From the NCBI RefSeq assembly GCF_000615945.1, contig NZ_BAMO01000023.1, positions 16,060 to 80,059 of the forward strand: DNA of 64,000 nt, given 5' to 3'. Of the stretch, positions 1 to 10,682 are shown in pieces. The notes beneath the pieces were generated by a model. It was not told the origin of the DNA, made no database searches, and was given only the letters and a program-made list of their open reading frames with translations. Origin of the DNA: Caldalkalibacillus mannanilyticus JCM 10596 (lineage in GTDB: Bacteria; Bacillota; Bacilli; Caldalkalibacillales; JCM-10596). A program made the position numbers and the translations under genes. Every line of letters starts with the position of its first letter. Within the stretch, counting starts at the first letter, position 1.

Positions 1-580
1 TTGTTTGAGCAAAATCATCTATTTTTCTAGCGAGTGCCAAAAATTGATCCCATGTCCAATCTTCATCAACAGCAGGTACTAGAGCTTTTATGTCATCTGG
101 TAAAGCATTGATCATGTCCTCATTGTACATAACAGCTACACCAGAATCTTGGTAGCCCATCGCATAAAATTCTCCATTGATTGTTCCTTGGTCGATCATA
201 GCCTCAGTAAAGCCTTCTTTAAAGCCTTCTGACATATATCCATCTAAAACACCTAGGATTCCCGCATCAACATATGCAGCCACATCTGGCCCGTCAAGTG
301 TAAAAATATCAGGTATGTTTCTAGCCGTAATCGCTGCATTTAACTTGTCAATGTAACCTGTACCAGCTCCCGCTCTTGTGATGTTTTCAATTTCTACTTG
401 AAGCTTATCAGGATTAGCCTCATTATATCGTTTCACTCGTTCTGCAAACATTTTGCCTTCTGGATGATCAGCTGAAGCTTGTGTCCAAATGACAATTTTG
501 TTATTCTCTTGGTTGGTATTACAGCCGACTAATGAAATAGATAATACTAACATCACAATAAAAAAGAATATTTTTTTCAT
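1..580 (-). CDS. Sugar ABC transporter substrate-binding lipoprotein (partial, C-terminus outside window)
   Basis: About 193 residues are visible and the gene runs off the left edge. It begins MKKIFFFIVMLVLS and has a lipobox LVGC with the lipidated Cys near residue 20, so the mature protein should be anchored outside the membrane. The following KIVIWTQA strand and the later MYNEDMINALP and WTWDQF segments are typical of family-1 extracellular solute-binding proteins that deliver sugars to an ABC permease. A GGGGG ribosome binding site lies at about 593-597. It is divergent from a LacI-type regulator at 816, and the shared intergenic region holds two matching operators and a cre-like site, so carbohydrate-responsive control is likely. 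The substrate cannot be told. Confidence 0.88.
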   Translation of the reverse strand, partial: MKKIFFFIVMLVLSISLVGCNTNQENNKIVIWTQASADHPEGKMFAERVKRYNEANPDKLQVEIENITRAGAGTGYIDKLNAAITARNIPDIFTLDGPDVAAYVDAGILGVLDGYMSEGFKEGFTEAMIDQGTINGEFYAMGYQDSGVAVMYNEDMINALPDDIKALVPAVDEDWTWDQFLALARKIDDFAQT

Positions 581-615
581 ACTTTCATCGATCCCCCTTA
601 TGTAGAATATTTGGA

Positions 616-627
616 GAAAACGTATTC
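616..627. promoter_or_regulatory. Putative LacI-family operator 1
   Basis: GAAAACGTATTC, a near-perfect palindrome with the central CG usual for LacI-family operators. It differs at one base from the perfect palindrome at 756-767. It lies 36 bp upstream of the solute-binding protein start. Confidence 0.55.
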
Positions 628-678
628 ACGATTTCTGATTTCATATTACAATGTTGCAAAATACTCTGTCAACCACTT

Positions 679-694
679 TTTAAAACGCTTTCAT
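679..694 (-). promoter_or_regulatory. cre-like site (CcpA)
   Basis: Read on the minus strand the site is ATGAAAGCGTTTTAAA, which fits the CcpA consensus WTGNNARCGNWWWCAW at all but one position. It lies between the two divergent sugar-uptake genes and would give carbon catabolite repression. Inferred from consensus only. Confidence 0.45.
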
Positions 695-755
695 TTATTC
701 TTTTAATATACTATAATATAAACATTACCACGTTAGCGACAATTAGTTACAATAA

Positions 756-767
756 GAATACGTATTC
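756..767. promoter_or_regulatory. Putative LacI-family operator 2
   Basis: GAATACGTATTC is a perfect 12-bp palindrome 48 bp upstream of the regulator start. Together with the almost identical site at 616-627 it suggests autoregulation plus control of the divergent transporter gene. Confidence 0.6.
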
Positions 768-815
768 ATATTATTGCTGTATTATGTTTTGTTTTTTTTG
801 GGAAAGGAGTCTACT

Positions 816-1823
816 ATGAGTAAATTAACGATGAAGGACATTGCGAAACTCGCAAATGTTTCACAATCTACGGTTTCCCGTGTGATTAACGGGCATAAAG
901 GCGTGAATGAAGAGGCTGCCAAGCGGGTATTAAGCGTTATTGAAGAAGTTGGCTTTATCCCCAATAATGCGGCTCAAACATTAAAAAGAAGCCAATCAAA
1001 CATTATCGGTGTCTGTGTGACTGAGACATATAACCCTTATTTCGTCGAATTAATAGATACACTTGAGCTTGAAGCACGGAAAAATGGATATAATATTCTT
1101 CTGCATAACTCAAAACATAATCCGCTTACTGAATGGGAAAGCATCCAAAATTTCATTTCTCGACAAGTTGATGGAATCATCTTAATTCCAACGGGTGAAT
1201 ATAACATTCAACGAATCTGCAAACTAGCTACTCCATCGGTAGTAATAACTCAAAATCGAGAATATCTTGACAGCGTGGGTCTTGATCACATGAAGGGTGG
1301 GAGAATCGCAGGGGAAAACTTTATTTATACAGGACATAAAAAATTTGGTTTTATTGGGACAGTACCTGATGACAAATTTTTAGGTTATAAGAGTGTTTTA
1401 TACGAAAACGGCTTCCATTTTGACTCAAACAATTTTGTCCGTCTTGAAGAAACCTCTACCAACAACTTTTTAATGAGAAGAGATATTGAAGCATATTTAA
1501 ATCAGGTCGAACGGCTGGATTTTACATGTGCTTTTGCTGCTAATGATATAATGGCACTTGAATTCATGAGAGCAGCCCAAGAAAGAAACATTCGTATCCC
1601 TGAGGACATAAGTTTAATTGGATTTGATGACACGTACCTTGCTAAAATCATGGGGATCTCTAGTATTCATCAACCTATTGAAGAAATGGTTAAAACCACC
1701 TTTGATATCTTATTAGATCGTATTGAAAACGAGGTCTCTTCAGAAAAAATTCATATTAAACTAGAACCTACGCTTATAGAACGAAACAGCTCTGTATTTA
1801 AGAAAAATAACATTCCAACCTAG
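816..1823 (+). CDS. LacI-family transcriptional regulator
   Basis: A 335-residue repressor. The start is ATG 816 because GGAAAGGAGT lies at 801-810; a longer reading from 774 has no such site. The N-terminus MSKLTMKDIAKLANVSQST is the LacI helix-turn-helix, followed by the hinge helix region (NNAAQTLKRSQ, about residues 47-57). From about residue 60 there is a periplasmic-binding-protein-like sensor domain, including GFDDTYLAKIMG and HQPIEEM near the C-terminus as in CcpA/LacI dimers. Divergent placement from a sugar-binding lipoprotein implies it represses that uptake operon and responds to its sugar. The ligand is unknown. Confidence 0.92.
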   Translation: MSKLTMKDIAKLANVSQSTVSRVINGHKGVNEEAAKRVLSVIEEVGFIPNNAAQTLKRSQSNIIGVCVTETYNPYFVELIDTLELEARKNGYNILLHNSKHNPLTEWESIQNFISRQVDGIILIPTGEYNIQRICKLATPSVVITQNREYLDSVGLDHMKGGRIAGENFIYTGHKKFGFIGTVPDDKFLGYKSVLYENGFHFDSNNFVRLEETSTNNFLMRRDIEAYLNQVERLDFTCAFAANDIMALEFMRAAQERNIRIPEDISLIGFDDTYLAKIMGISSIHQPIEEMVKTTFDILLDRIENEVSSEKIHIKLEPTLIERNSSVFKKNNIPT

Positions 1824-1984
1824 GCTTAGACGTCTAAGAATGATCATTTTGTTCTATCCAAAGAAGCCTTTTTTACGGCAAAGGGAGTGTCTCCTAGATC
1901 CTGTTGAAATAAAAGACATTTACTACTAAAATTATACACAAGTATCGACAATAGCATAACGACTTCTTAGAAGGGAGGTTGTTA

Positions 1985-2176
1985 ATGAGTAAAGGCAAAA
2001 AAATACTTCTTGTATTACCGATATTAACAGTATTTCTTATTATTATTAATTTAATAACAGAACATGGAATCCTTTCAACACTTTTAATTACTGCTTCGAT
2101 CTTTCTAAGTGTTAAAATTGTAGATTTAATTGACAAAAGAAACAAAAGTAGAAACGATGAGCATACGGATGAGTGA
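1985..2176 (+). CDS. Small hypothetical membrane protein
   Basis: A 63-residue protein beginning MSKGKKILLVLPIL at ATG 1985, chosen because AAGGGAGG lies at 1971-1978; a TTG at 1979 would overlap that site. Two hydrophobic segments (about residues 6-23 and 27-46) are followed by a charged tail rich in K, R, N, E and D, so it is probably an integral membrane protein. It ends just before a strong bidirectional terminator shared with gyrB. I recognise no family. The clear ribosome binding site supports expression. Confidence 0.6.
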   Translation: MSKGKKILLVLPILTVFLIIINLITEHGILSTLLITASIFLSVKIVDLIDKRNKSRNDEHTDE

Positions 2177-2181
2177 AAAAC

Positions 2182-2213
2182 AAAAAAATCCCTGTACTTC
2201 GAGGGATTTTTTT
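2182..2213. terminator. Bidirectional rho-independent terminator
   Basis: A perfect 12-bp stem (2182-2193 with 2202-2213, including TCCCT/AGGGA) with an 8-nt loop and A/T runs on both sides. It serves the small gene from the left and gyrB from the right. Confidence 0.9.
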
Positions 2214-2288
2214 GTTCCATTTTTTGATTCAATTATATAGTAAAGGTTCATAAGATAGCTCGACTTATTAACAAAGCCGAGCTTTAAT

Positions 2289-4208
<1,920 letters not shown>

Positions 4209-4228
4209 TCACCTCTATTACGTTTCCT

Positions 4229-4459
4229 TTATGCTCTTCTATTTAGCGTTACTGAAGATATAGGGGAGCCATAGATATTCTGATTGGTAATAATAATGGA
4301 TTTCGTTGTTTCCTCATCTAACCAGATCAAAGAACCTTTACTCCTTGCTTCCTCTAATAAGGGTTCTATTTTCTTTCTCGTTTCTGGTTTGGAGTAATCT
4401 AGAATTGCAATGATATCTCTAGCTAAAACAACGATATCGCCACCTACATGTATAAACAT
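4229..4459 (-). CDS. remB: Extracellular matrix regulator RemB (DUF370)
   Basis: A 76-residue DUF370 protein (YaaB/RemB family) starting MFIHVGGDIVVLARDIIAI. Such proteins lie between recF and gyrB in Bacillus; the paralogue RemA is a DNA-binding activator of matrix genes, and RemB also affects matrix gene expression. The gene starts one base after recF ends and is 26 bp before gyrB, so the three are probably one transcript. Length and position match the family; the function in this organism is by homology only. Confidence 0.88.
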   Translation of the reverse strand: MFIHVGGDIVVLARDIIAILDYSKPETRKKIEPLLEEARSKGSLIWLDEETTKSIIITNQNIYGSPISSVTLNRRA

Positions 4460-4460
4460 A

Positions 4461-5582
4461 TTAAACCTCTTTCATCGCCTTGATCTGACCCTGACTAATT
4501 TCGTAAATCGAAGATTGATCTAAGAGCTCTTGATCAATTCCTTCAACAGAAGTATTGGTTACGAAAGTCTGTACTTTATTTTGAATTGCCTTGATCAAAT
4601 GAGACCTACGATGATTATCTAGTTCGGAAAGAACATCATCCAACAAGAGAAGGGGGTACTCCCCGATTTCTGCATGAATTAATTCAATCTCAGCTAGTTT
4701 AAGCGATAAAGCAGTTGTTCGTTGTTGGCCTTGTGAACCAAATTGTTGAACATTTTTTCCATTGACAATCAATTGTATGTCGTCTCGGTGTGGACCTACT
4801 AAGGTAGAACCTCGTGCTTCTTCTTGCTCTCTTATTTTATCAAATTTTTGGGTCAAAGCTTCAATAATTTCTTGTTCAGTGAAGCCTTTTTCAATCGGTG
4901 TCGAGTAGATATAGTGAATGTGTAATTCTTCTCTTCCATTGGAGATTCGTTCATGGATTGGAGCAGCCCATGTTTCTAACTGTTGAATAAAATTGGCTCT
5001 CTTGACCAATAATTTAGCGGCTACTTCAATTAGTTGTTGAGTAAAAATATCGACCATAGGTCTGTTTTCATTTCGTTTGGCCCAATCCTTCAATAAAGTG
5101 TTGCGCTGGATTAATAATTTATGATAATGAGATAAATAATAGAGGTAAGTTGAGCTAACCTGTCCGATCTCCATATCAATAAAACGGCGTCGCACCTGAG
5201 GACTACCCTTGACAAGTTCAAGGTCCTCAGGTGCAAACATGACTACATTCAATAACCCTACATAATCACTTAATTTACGTTGTTCCATCCGATTCGCTTT
5301 GGCTTTCTTCCCCCGATTCGTAATTTGCAGCTCAAGAGGAAGGGAGCCATATTTTTTCTCAATGACTCCTTGAATGGTGGCAAAATCTTGGTTCCAAGCA
5401 ATGAGTTCCTTATCCTTGGAGGTACGATGTGATTTGGCTAAAGCCAGAACATAGAGCGACTCTAAGATATTTGTTTTTCCTTGAGCGTTGTCCCCAATGA
5501 AGAGATGAATACCTGGATGGAAGGACAGATTCATGTGCTCATAGTTTCGATATTGTCTAAGGGTTAGTTCTTTTACATACAC
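4461..5582 (-). CDS. recF: DNA replication and repair protein RecF
   Basis: RecF is an SMC-like ATPase that loads RecA at gaps and stalled forks. The start is taken as GTG at 5580-5582 (VYVKELTLRQYRNYE) because CCTCCT (AGGAGG on the coding strand) lies at 5589-5594, giving 373 residues, close to the 370 of B. subtilis. A longer reading to 5633 would overlap yaaA. Walker A is GDNAQGKTN near residue 30, the signature is FGSQGQQRTTALSLKLAE, and Walker B is LLLLDDVLSELD. It sits between yaaA and remB in the dnaA operon order. Confidence 0.96.
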   Translation of the reverse strand: MYVKELTLRQYRNYEHMNLSFHPGIHLFIGDNAQGKTNILESLYVLALAKSHRTSKDKELIAWNQDFATIQGVIEKKYGSLPLELQITNRGKKAKANRMEQRKLSDYVGLLNVVMFAPEDLELVKGSPQVRRRFIDMEIGQVSSTYLYYLSHYHKLLIQRNTLLKDWAKRNENRPMVDIFTQQLIEVAAKLLVKRANFIQQLETWAAPIHERISNGREELHIHYIYSTPIEKGFTEQEIIEALTQKFDKIREQEEARGSTLVGPHRDDIQLIVNGKNVQQFGSQGQQRTTALSLKLAEIELIHAEIGEYPLLLLDDVLSELDNHRRSHLIKAIQNKVQTFVTNTSVEGIDQELLDQSSIYEISQGQIKAMKEV

Positions 5583-5592
5583 CGGAATCCTC

Positions 5593-5811
5593 CTAGCTAT
5601 CTCCACTAATTTGAAACTGTCCCATGCCTTCAATCATAATCAGGTCGCCGGGATATAGTTTTTTACCGCGACGATTCTCATTTTCACCATTTACTTTGAT
5701 TTCATGTTCAGCTAGGAACCATTTGACATGTCCCCCTGTGTCTACGGCTCCAACCAATTTAATTAGTTGTCCTAATGTAATGTAAGGGGTGTTGATTGTT
5801 ACATTTGACAA
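5593..5811 (-). CDS. yaaA: S4-domain protein YaaA
   Basis: A 72-residue protein made almost entirely of an S4-type RNA-binding fold (ITLGQLIKLVGAVDTGGHVK, then VNGENENRRGKKLYPGD). It belongs to the YaaA/RlbA-like family encoded between dnaN and recF in Bacillales; a ribosome-related role is proposed for the family. It ends 10 bp before the chosen recF start and begins 27 bp after dnaN, so it is co-transcribed with them. Confidence 0.92.
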   Translation of the reverse strand: MSNVTINTPYITLGQLIKLVGAVDTGGHVKWFLAEHEIKVNGENENRRGKKLYPGDLIMIEGMGQFQISGDS

Positions 5812-5838
5812 TGAACATTCTCCTTTTTCTCTCTTGTC

Positions 5839-6975
5839 TTAGTAAGTTCGGACAGGAAGGACAAGATGCAAGATCCGATCATGGTCTGTCGGTTTGATGA
5901 CAAAAGGACTCATCGCTCCTGTAAAACCAATCGTAATTTCTTGGCTGTCAATTGCTCTTAAGGCATCTAACACAAATTTAGCGTTAAAAGAGATTTTCAA
6001 TTCTTCACCAGAAATTTCTTTTACTTCAACCTGTTCACTTACTTTCCCTACCTCGGGGGAATTAGAGTAGATTTGAATTTGACCTTTTTCCGTTGTAAAC
6101 AAGCTCACCACATGTTTTCCATCTTTCGCTAGTAGAGAAGCACGTTCGATGGCTTGCAGGAGCTGCTTCGTTTCTAGAGTCATGCTTGTTTTACTTTGCT
6201 GAGGAATAATCCTTGAAGTATCAGGATATGTACCATCTAATAGTCTAGAAAAGAATAAAATATGGTTTGCTTTAACTAAGATCTGATTATTTGTCACGAC
6301 AATATCAATCATTTCATCCTGATCATCAAGGATACGACTTAGTTCATTTAAGCTTTTACCGGGGATAACAATATTTTTGAACTGAAGGTTCTCCCCAGCC
6401 TCCACAGTAATCTGTCTTTGAGCCAGTCGATGACTATCTGTAGCTACAAACGTCAATTGACCATCCTCTAGCTGCCAGAGCACTCCTGTTAATATAGGTC
6501 TTGACTCTTGGCTAGATACAGCAAAGGAGGTTTGGCGTATCGTGCTTTTAAATAGATCACTTGAAATAGATAAAACCTTGTCTTCATCAATTTGAGGAAG
6601 TCTTGGGTATTCCTCAGGATCTAATCCTTTTAAGTTAAATTCAGATTGACCTGAACGAATGTTGGTGACAAATTGATCTGTAACCTCAATTTCAATGAGA
6701 GAGTCGGGTAATTTTTTGACAATCTCTGTGAGGTATTTTGATGGTAGGACGATACTACCTAGTTTAACCACTTTTACAATTTCTTTTCCATCTTTTTCAA
6801 TTGGAATAGATGCTTGAATGGATATATCTGAATCACTACCTGTTAGTATACATTCTGTATGAGTTACAGTTAATTTAATCCCTGTTAGGATGGGAATCGT
6901 TGTTCTAGATGATACAGCTTTAGAAACCTGTCCAACTGCTTGAGCTAAGTGTTCACGATTAATGACTATATGCAT
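5839..6975 (-). CDS. dnaN: DNA polymerase III beta subunit (sliding clamp)
   Basis: The 378-residue beta clamp, which forms a dimeric ring around DNA and tethers polymerase III and many repair enzymes. It begins MHIVINREHLAQAVGQVSKA, shows the three repeated clamp folds, and ends with the conserved VLPVRTY. It is separated from dnaA by a 192-bp gap with DnaA boxes. Position, length and sequence all fit. Confidence 0.98.
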   Translation of the reverse strand: MHIVINREHLAQAVGQVSKAVSSRTTIPILTGIKLTVTHTECILTGSDSDISIQASIPIEKDGKEIVKVVKLGSIVLPSKYLTEIVKKLPDSLIEIEVTDQFVTNIRSGQSEFNLKGLDPEEYPRLPQIDEDKVLSISSDLFKSTIRQTSFAVSSQESRPILTGVLWQLEDGQLTFVATDSHRLAQRQITVEAGENLQFKNIVIPGKSLNELSRILDDQDEMIDIVVTNNQILVKANHILFFSRLLDGTYPDTSRIIPQQSKTSMTLETKQLLQAIERASLLAKDGKHVVSLFTTEKGQIQIYSNSPEVGKVSEQVEVKEISGEELKISFNAKFVLDALRAIDSQEITIGFTGAMSPFVIKPTDHDRILHLVLPVRTY

Positions 6976-7027
6976 TTTTTTACCTCCAAAAAATGTATCA
7001 AACCAGTACTTCTATTTTAGCATAATC

Positions 7028-7160
7028 CTATATATTTATCATAAAATAATATAATCGTAGTAGTAGGGGCTGTGGATATGTGGGAAAGCCCTTGAAGAAA
7101 GGAAAAGAAAGCTTATACACATGTGGATATCTTGTGTACAGGCTTTCTTTGTTATACACA
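7028..7160. promoter_or_regulatory. DnaA-box cluster between dnaA and dnaN (incC-like part of oriC)
   Basis: The dnaA-dnaN gap has TTATACACA at 7113-7121 and 7152-7160 and TGTGGATAT at 7071-7079 and 7122-7130, all matching the DnaA box TTATCCACA with one or two changes. An AT-rich stretch (about 7030-7056) sits next to them. In B. subtilis the origin is split by dnaA and the unwinding region lies on the dnaN side; the same layout is seen here. Which AT-rich stretch unwinds is inference. Confidence 0.75.
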
Positions 7161-7167
7161 TGTTCAT

Positions 7168-8526
7168 TTATGAATTTTTGATGATCTCAATCAGAGATTG
7201 AATTGTTTTTTGAATATGTGTATCCGTTTGAATGCTTTTTTTGATTTTATCTTGGGCATGGATGACGGTTGTGTGGTCGCGCCCTCCAAATTCTTCTCCA
7301 ATTTTGGGGAGAGAAGCATCTGTTAGCTCCCTAGATAGATACATGGCAATTTGTCTGGGGAAGGCTACGGCTTTGGTTCTCTTCTTGGCTTTAAATTCTT
7401 CTACTTTCAGTCCAAAATGATCGGAAACAACTTGCTGTATACGATAGATGGTAATCATTTTAGGTTTACTATTTGGAATAATGTCCTTCAGCGCTTCGGT
7501 CGCTAGCTCCGCATTCATATCCTGATTTACTAGAGAACTATACGCTACGACACGAATCAGGGCGCCTTCTAATTCACGGATATTGGTATCAATTTGGTTC
7601 GCGATATAAACCATCACATCATTCGGGATATCCAAGTTTTCTGCTTTTGCTTTCTTTCGTAAGATCGCAATCCTCGTTTCTAAATCAGGAGGAGTAATAT
7701 CTGTGATTAAACCCCATTCAAATCGAGAGCGCAAACGATCCTCTAATGTAGGGATTTCCTTCGGCGGACGATCGCTTGAGATAATAATTTGTTTACTTTC
7801 CTCATGAAGAGAGTTAAAGGTATGGAAAAATTCTTCTTGTGTCTGTTCTTTGCCCGCCAGAAATTGAATATCATCAATTAATAAGATATCGATGTTCCGA
7901 TAACGATTACGAAACTCGACCGTTTTGTTATCACGAATCGAGTTAATAAATTCATTCGTAAATTTTTCTGAGGAGAGATAGACTACTTTGGCTTTTGGAT
8001 TGTGTTCGACAATATATTGTCCTATAGCGTGCATCAGATGCGTTTTTCCTAGCCCAACGCCACCATAGATAAAAAGTGGATTATAGGCTTTAGCTGGTGC
8101 TTCGGCGACAGCGAGTGAGGCAGCATGAGCAAAGCGATTTCCAGCTCCAATAACAAAAGAATCAAAGGTGTATTTTGGGTTTAGCATGCTCTGATGATTT
8201 TCTTCCGCTTGAGCTTGCTGTTCCATTTGCTTATTTTTTTGGAAAGCGAGTTCAAGATCAAGATCCTCAACCTGCTGGTTTTGAGGGATGATGAACTTAA
8301 TGGTCAGCTCAGAACCAGTTAAATCAAAAATCGTTTCAGATATAAGATTGAGGTATCTAGACTCTAACCAGTCTCTTGCAAATTCATTGGGAGCAGTGAT
8401 GACTAACTGATCTCCTTTAAGAGAAGAAGCTTTGGTCGATTTTAGCCACGTATCAAAACTAGGTTTGCTTAGCTTTTTTTTGATTTCACCTAGAGTTTGA
8501 CTCCATAAATCGTTTAAATTTTCCAT
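7168..8526 (-). CDS. dnaA: Chromosomal replication initiator protein DnaA
   Basis: The 452-residue initiator that binds DnaA boxes, melts oriC and loads the helicase. Domain I is at the N-terminus ([19 protein letters not shown]), a linker covers roughly residues 80-110, and the AAA+ domain has Walker [11 protein letters not shown] and Walker [10 protein letters not shown]. The C-terminal DNA-binding domain carries the signature [15 protein letters not shown]. DnaA boxes flank the gene on both sides, so it is probably autoregulated. Confidence 0.99.
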   Translation of the reverse strand: MENLNDLWSQTLGEIKKKLSKPSFDTWLKSTKASSLKGDQLVITAPNEFARDWLESRYLNLISETIFDLTGSELTIKFIIPQNQQVEDLDLELAFQKNKQMEQQAQAEENHQSMLNPKYTFDSFVIGAGNRFAHAASLAVAEAPAKAYNPLFIYGGVGLGKTHLMHAIGQYIVEHNPKAKVVYLSSEKFTNEFINSIRDNKTVEFRNRYRNIDILLIDDIQFLAGKEQTQEEFFHTFNSLHEESKQIIISSDRPPKEIPTLEDRLRSRFEWGLITDITPPDLETRIAILRKKAKAENLDIPNDVMVYIANQIDTNIRELEGALIRVVAYSSLVNQDMNAELATEALKDIIPNSKPKMITIYRIQQVVSDHFGLKVEEFKAKKRTKAVAFPRQIAMYLSRELTDASLPKIGEEFGGRDHTTVIHAQDKIKKSIQTDTHIQKTIQSLIEIIKNS

Positions 8527-8639
8527 TCTTTTGTTTCCTTTCTTAAAAAAAACACATAATGTAGGACGTCATGCATATACATTAAGTAATCATTGTGTGT
8601 ACAAAAAAATAAAGTCACTACGGGTAACAACGCGACTTT

Positions 8640-8921
8640 TGTAGGTTATTGTGGAAAATGTGGGTAAGTGTTATTCACATTGTGCAAAAGATGTCCACAT
8701 AGTTGTCCACACGTGTGGATAAATCAGAGTTAAATCTTCTTATCCACATCATGAAAGTATCATAATCATAACAGAAAGAACCATTGAATTCAATGGTTTT
8801 ATTTGAGTTATCCACAAGGTGTACATGTTGTGGTCAAATTTTATTCACAGTACTATATTTTGTTTATAGGTTGTGAATAGAATGTTGATTCCTGTCGACA
8901 GCTGTTGAAAACTTATGCACA
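8640..8921. other. Replication origin oriC (main DnaA-box cluster)
   Basis: The dnaA-rpmH gap (8527-9025) is dense in DnaA boxes. Perfect 9-mers are TGTGGATAA at 8714-8722 and TTATCCACA at 8740-8748 and 8808-8816. Variants include TGTGGAAAA 8650-8658, TGTGGGTAA 8659-8667, TTATTCACA 8671-8679 and 8841-8849, TTGTCCACA 8703-8711, TGTGAATAG 8872-8880 and TTATGCACA 8913-8921. This is the incA/incB equivalent of Bacillus and lies at the point where gene orientation switches from minus to plus, as expected for bidirectional replication. Confidence 0.95.
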
Positions 8922-8943
8922 ATCATAAAAAGGAAAAAGGAGA

Positions 8944-8972
8944 TTGACTTTTTTCAAAAAGCTTCTTATAAT
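8944..8972 (+). promoter_or_regulatory. SigA promoter of rpmH
   Basis: TTGACT (8944-8949), a 17-bp spacer and TATAAT (8967-8972), 54 bp before the rpmH start. A near-perfect housekeeping promoter at the edge of oriC. Confidence 0.9.
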
Positions 8973-9025
8973 AGATGAGAATGTCTAAAGAAGTGAAGTT
9001 TTTTCTCCAAGGGGAGGTGTCATAG

Positions 9026-9160
9026 ATGAAACCAACATTTCAACCAAATAATCGTAAGCGCAAAAAAGTGCATGGTTTCCGTGCGAGAATGAGTACTAAG
9101 AATGGTCGAAAAGTACTTGCTCGTCGTCGTAAAAAGGGAAGAAAAGTTTTATCTGCATAG
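9026..9160 (+). CDS. rpmH: 50S ribosomal protein L34
   Basis: A 44-residue, very basic protein beginning [14 protein letters not shown] and ending [10 protein letters not shown], the normal length and sequence of L34, a component of the large ribosomal subunit. AAGGGGAGGTG at 9009-9019 is the ribosome binding site. A sigma-A promoter lies upstream and a terminator directly after the stop codon. It is the first plus-strand gene after oriC, as in other Bacillales, followed by rnpA. Confidence 0.97.
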   Translation: MKPTFQPNNRKRKKVHGFRARMSTKNGRKVLARRRKKGRKVLSA

Positions 9161-9161
9161 G

Positions 9162-9187
9162 CCACTGAATCTCAGTGGTCTTTTTTC
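9162..9187 (+). terminator. Terminator after rpmH
   Basis: A 7-bp stem CCACTGA/TCAGTGG with a 3-nt loop, followed by TCTTTTTTCT. It probably attenuates rather than blocks transcription into rnpA. Confidence 0.85.
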
Positions 9188-9279
9188 TCATTTTTAGGTA
9201 AAATAAAAAAGTGGTGTTTACGGGGTTCGCTTTACAGTTAGACTAGAAACGTAAGGAATTGAATCTCGGGAGGATCATT

Positions 9280-9648
9280 ATGGAAAAAAGCCATCGTCTA
9301 CAAAAGAATGAGCATTTTCAGCATGTATTTAAAAGAGGGAGCTCCATTGCGAACCGACAATTAGTTCTTTATTATATGCCAAACCCTGATACTCCTGAGT
9401 TTCGTCTGGGTATTTCAGTCAGTAAGAAGATTGGACATGCTGTCATCCGTAATAAAATAAAACGATTACTAAAGGAAGCTGTCCGAGCGGAAAAGGATCG
9501 TATCCCAAAAGGCTATGATTTCATACTGATTGTCAGAAAGCCAGCTGCAGACCTTGGATTGGAAGAGTTACAATCGAGTGTGATTCATTTATTGAAGAAA
9601 GCTAGATTATATAAGAAGGTTAGGCATATACATGGTAGTGCTACATAG
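9280..9648 (+). CDS. rnpA: Ribonuclease P protein component
   Basis: A 122-residue basic protein that binds RNase P RNA and helps process the 5' ends of tRNA precursors. ATG 9280 is chosen over an upstream TTG at 9259 because GGGAGGAT lies at 9268-9275. It begins MEKSHRLQKNEHFQHVFKRG and has the RNR region RNKIKRLLKEA near residue 62. It lies between rpmH and yidD in the usual order. Confidence 0.96.
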   Translation: MEKSHRLQKNEHFQHVFKRGSSIANRQLVLYYMPNPDTPEFRLGISVSKKIGHAVIRNKIKRLLKEAVRAEKDRIPKGYDFILIVRKPAADLGLEELQSSVIHLLKKARLYKKVRHIHGSAT

Positions 9649-9666
9649 CGAAGGAGTGAAGAAATC

Positions 9667-9876
9667 TTGAAGAAATTATTCTTAGCAATGATTACTTTCT
9701 ATCGCCGATTTCTCTCTCCTCTAAAACCACCATCTTGTCGATTTATGCCCACATGTTCTCAATATGCCTATGAAGCTATTTCTAAATATGGGGCAGTAAA
9801 AGGCGGTTTTTTAGCACTAAAAAGAATCATAAAGTGTCATCCATTCCACCGCGGAGGGATTGACCGTGTTCCATAA
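9667..9876 (+). CDS. yidD: Membrane protein insertion efficiency factor YidD
   Basis: A 69-residue protein of the YidD family: an amphipathic N-terminus, then the conserved core [20 protein letters not shown] and [14 protein letters not shown]. YidD helps YidC insert membrane proteins, and its gene lies between rnpA and yidC here as elsewhere. The TTG start at 9667 is supported by GAAGGAGTGAAG just upstream. Confidence 0.95.
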   Translation: MKKLFLAMITFYRRFLSPLKPPSCRFMPTCSQYAYEAISKYGAVKGGFLALKRIIKCHPFHRGGIDRVP

Positions 9877-9908
9877 TGAGGAGCCGAACAGTGTTAGGAG
9901 GAATCGTA

Positions 9909-10682
9909 TTGTCACGTAAGATTTTACTTGTGCTCATGTTAATTGCTTTTTCAATGATCGCTACAGGTTGTAGCTTTGAAGAAACCATTGAAATGGAAAC
10001 ATGGCAGGATCGTGGAATATGGGATAAATACTTCGTCTATCCTTTATCCTATGCTCTTGATTATTTTGCCATACTCTTTAATCCTACAGAGGATCGAGGC
10101 TTCGATCGTTATGGCTGGTCTATTGTTGTTGTTACGATTTTATTGAGATTGCTTACATTGCCACTGATGATTAAGCAAATCAAAAGCTCGAAAATGATGC
10201 AAATGCTTCAGCCTGAAATGATGAAGATTCGTGAAAAATTTAAAAATGATCAACAAAAAATGCAAATGGAAACGATGAAATTATTCCAAAAGCATAATGT
10301 CAATCCATTTGCAGGATGTATGCCTATTTTAGTTCAAATGCCTATTCTCATTGCTTTCTATCATGCCATTATGAGAAATGGTTCGATTGCTAGCCATTCG
10401 TTTTTATGGCTACCTGATTTAGGAAGTCCAGATCCATATTACATCTTGCCAATTTTAGCGGGGATTACGACGTATTTCCAAACCAAAATGATGGGGAGTA
10501 TGAATAATAATCCGCAGATGCAAATTCTGCTTTATGTCATGCCTATTATGATTTTAATTTTTGCGATTAGCTTCGCATCGGCACTATCTTTATATTGGGT
10601 TGTCGGAAATTTATTTACCATTGCACAAACCTATTTTATGAAAGATATGTATAAATTAAATCAGGAGGGTGCTGCTAAGTGA
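9909..10682 (+). CDS. yidC: Membrane protein insertase YidC (SpoIIIJ-type)
   Basis: A 257-residue lipoprotein insertase of the YidC/Oxa1 family, short form as in Gram-positives (SpoIIIJ in Bacillus). The TTG start at 9909 has AGGAGG 7 bp upstream; a start at 9876 would overlap yidD. The lipobox ATGC gives the lipidated Cys at residue 21. Conserved parts include [19 protein letters not shown], the cytoplasmic helical loop rich in [16 protein letters not shown], and the last membrane segments. It overlaps jag by four bases. Confidence 0.95.
   Translation: MSRKILLVLMLIAFSMIATGCSFEETIEMETWQDRGIWDKYFVYPLSYALDYFAILFNPTEDRGFDRYGWSIVVVTILLRLLTLPLMIKQIKSSKMMQMLQPEMMKIREKFKNDQQKMQMETMKLFQKHNVNPFAGCMPILVQMPILIAFYHAIMRNGSIASHSFLWLPDLGSPDPYYILPILAGITTYFQTKMMGSMNNNPQMQILLYVMPIMILIFAISFASALSLYWVVGNLFTIAQTYFMKDMYKLNQEGAAK

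Noticed and set aside
782..964. Minus-strand frame opposite the LacI gene, one of many frames opposite real genes
   Set aside because: No ribosome binding site, no family resemblance and a strongly coding opposite strand; treated as a shadow, as were the others of this kind.
1825..1838. Palindrome CTTAGACGTCTAAG after the LacI gene
   Set aside because: No T-run follows, so it is not a convincing terminator, and no regulator with this site is known to me.
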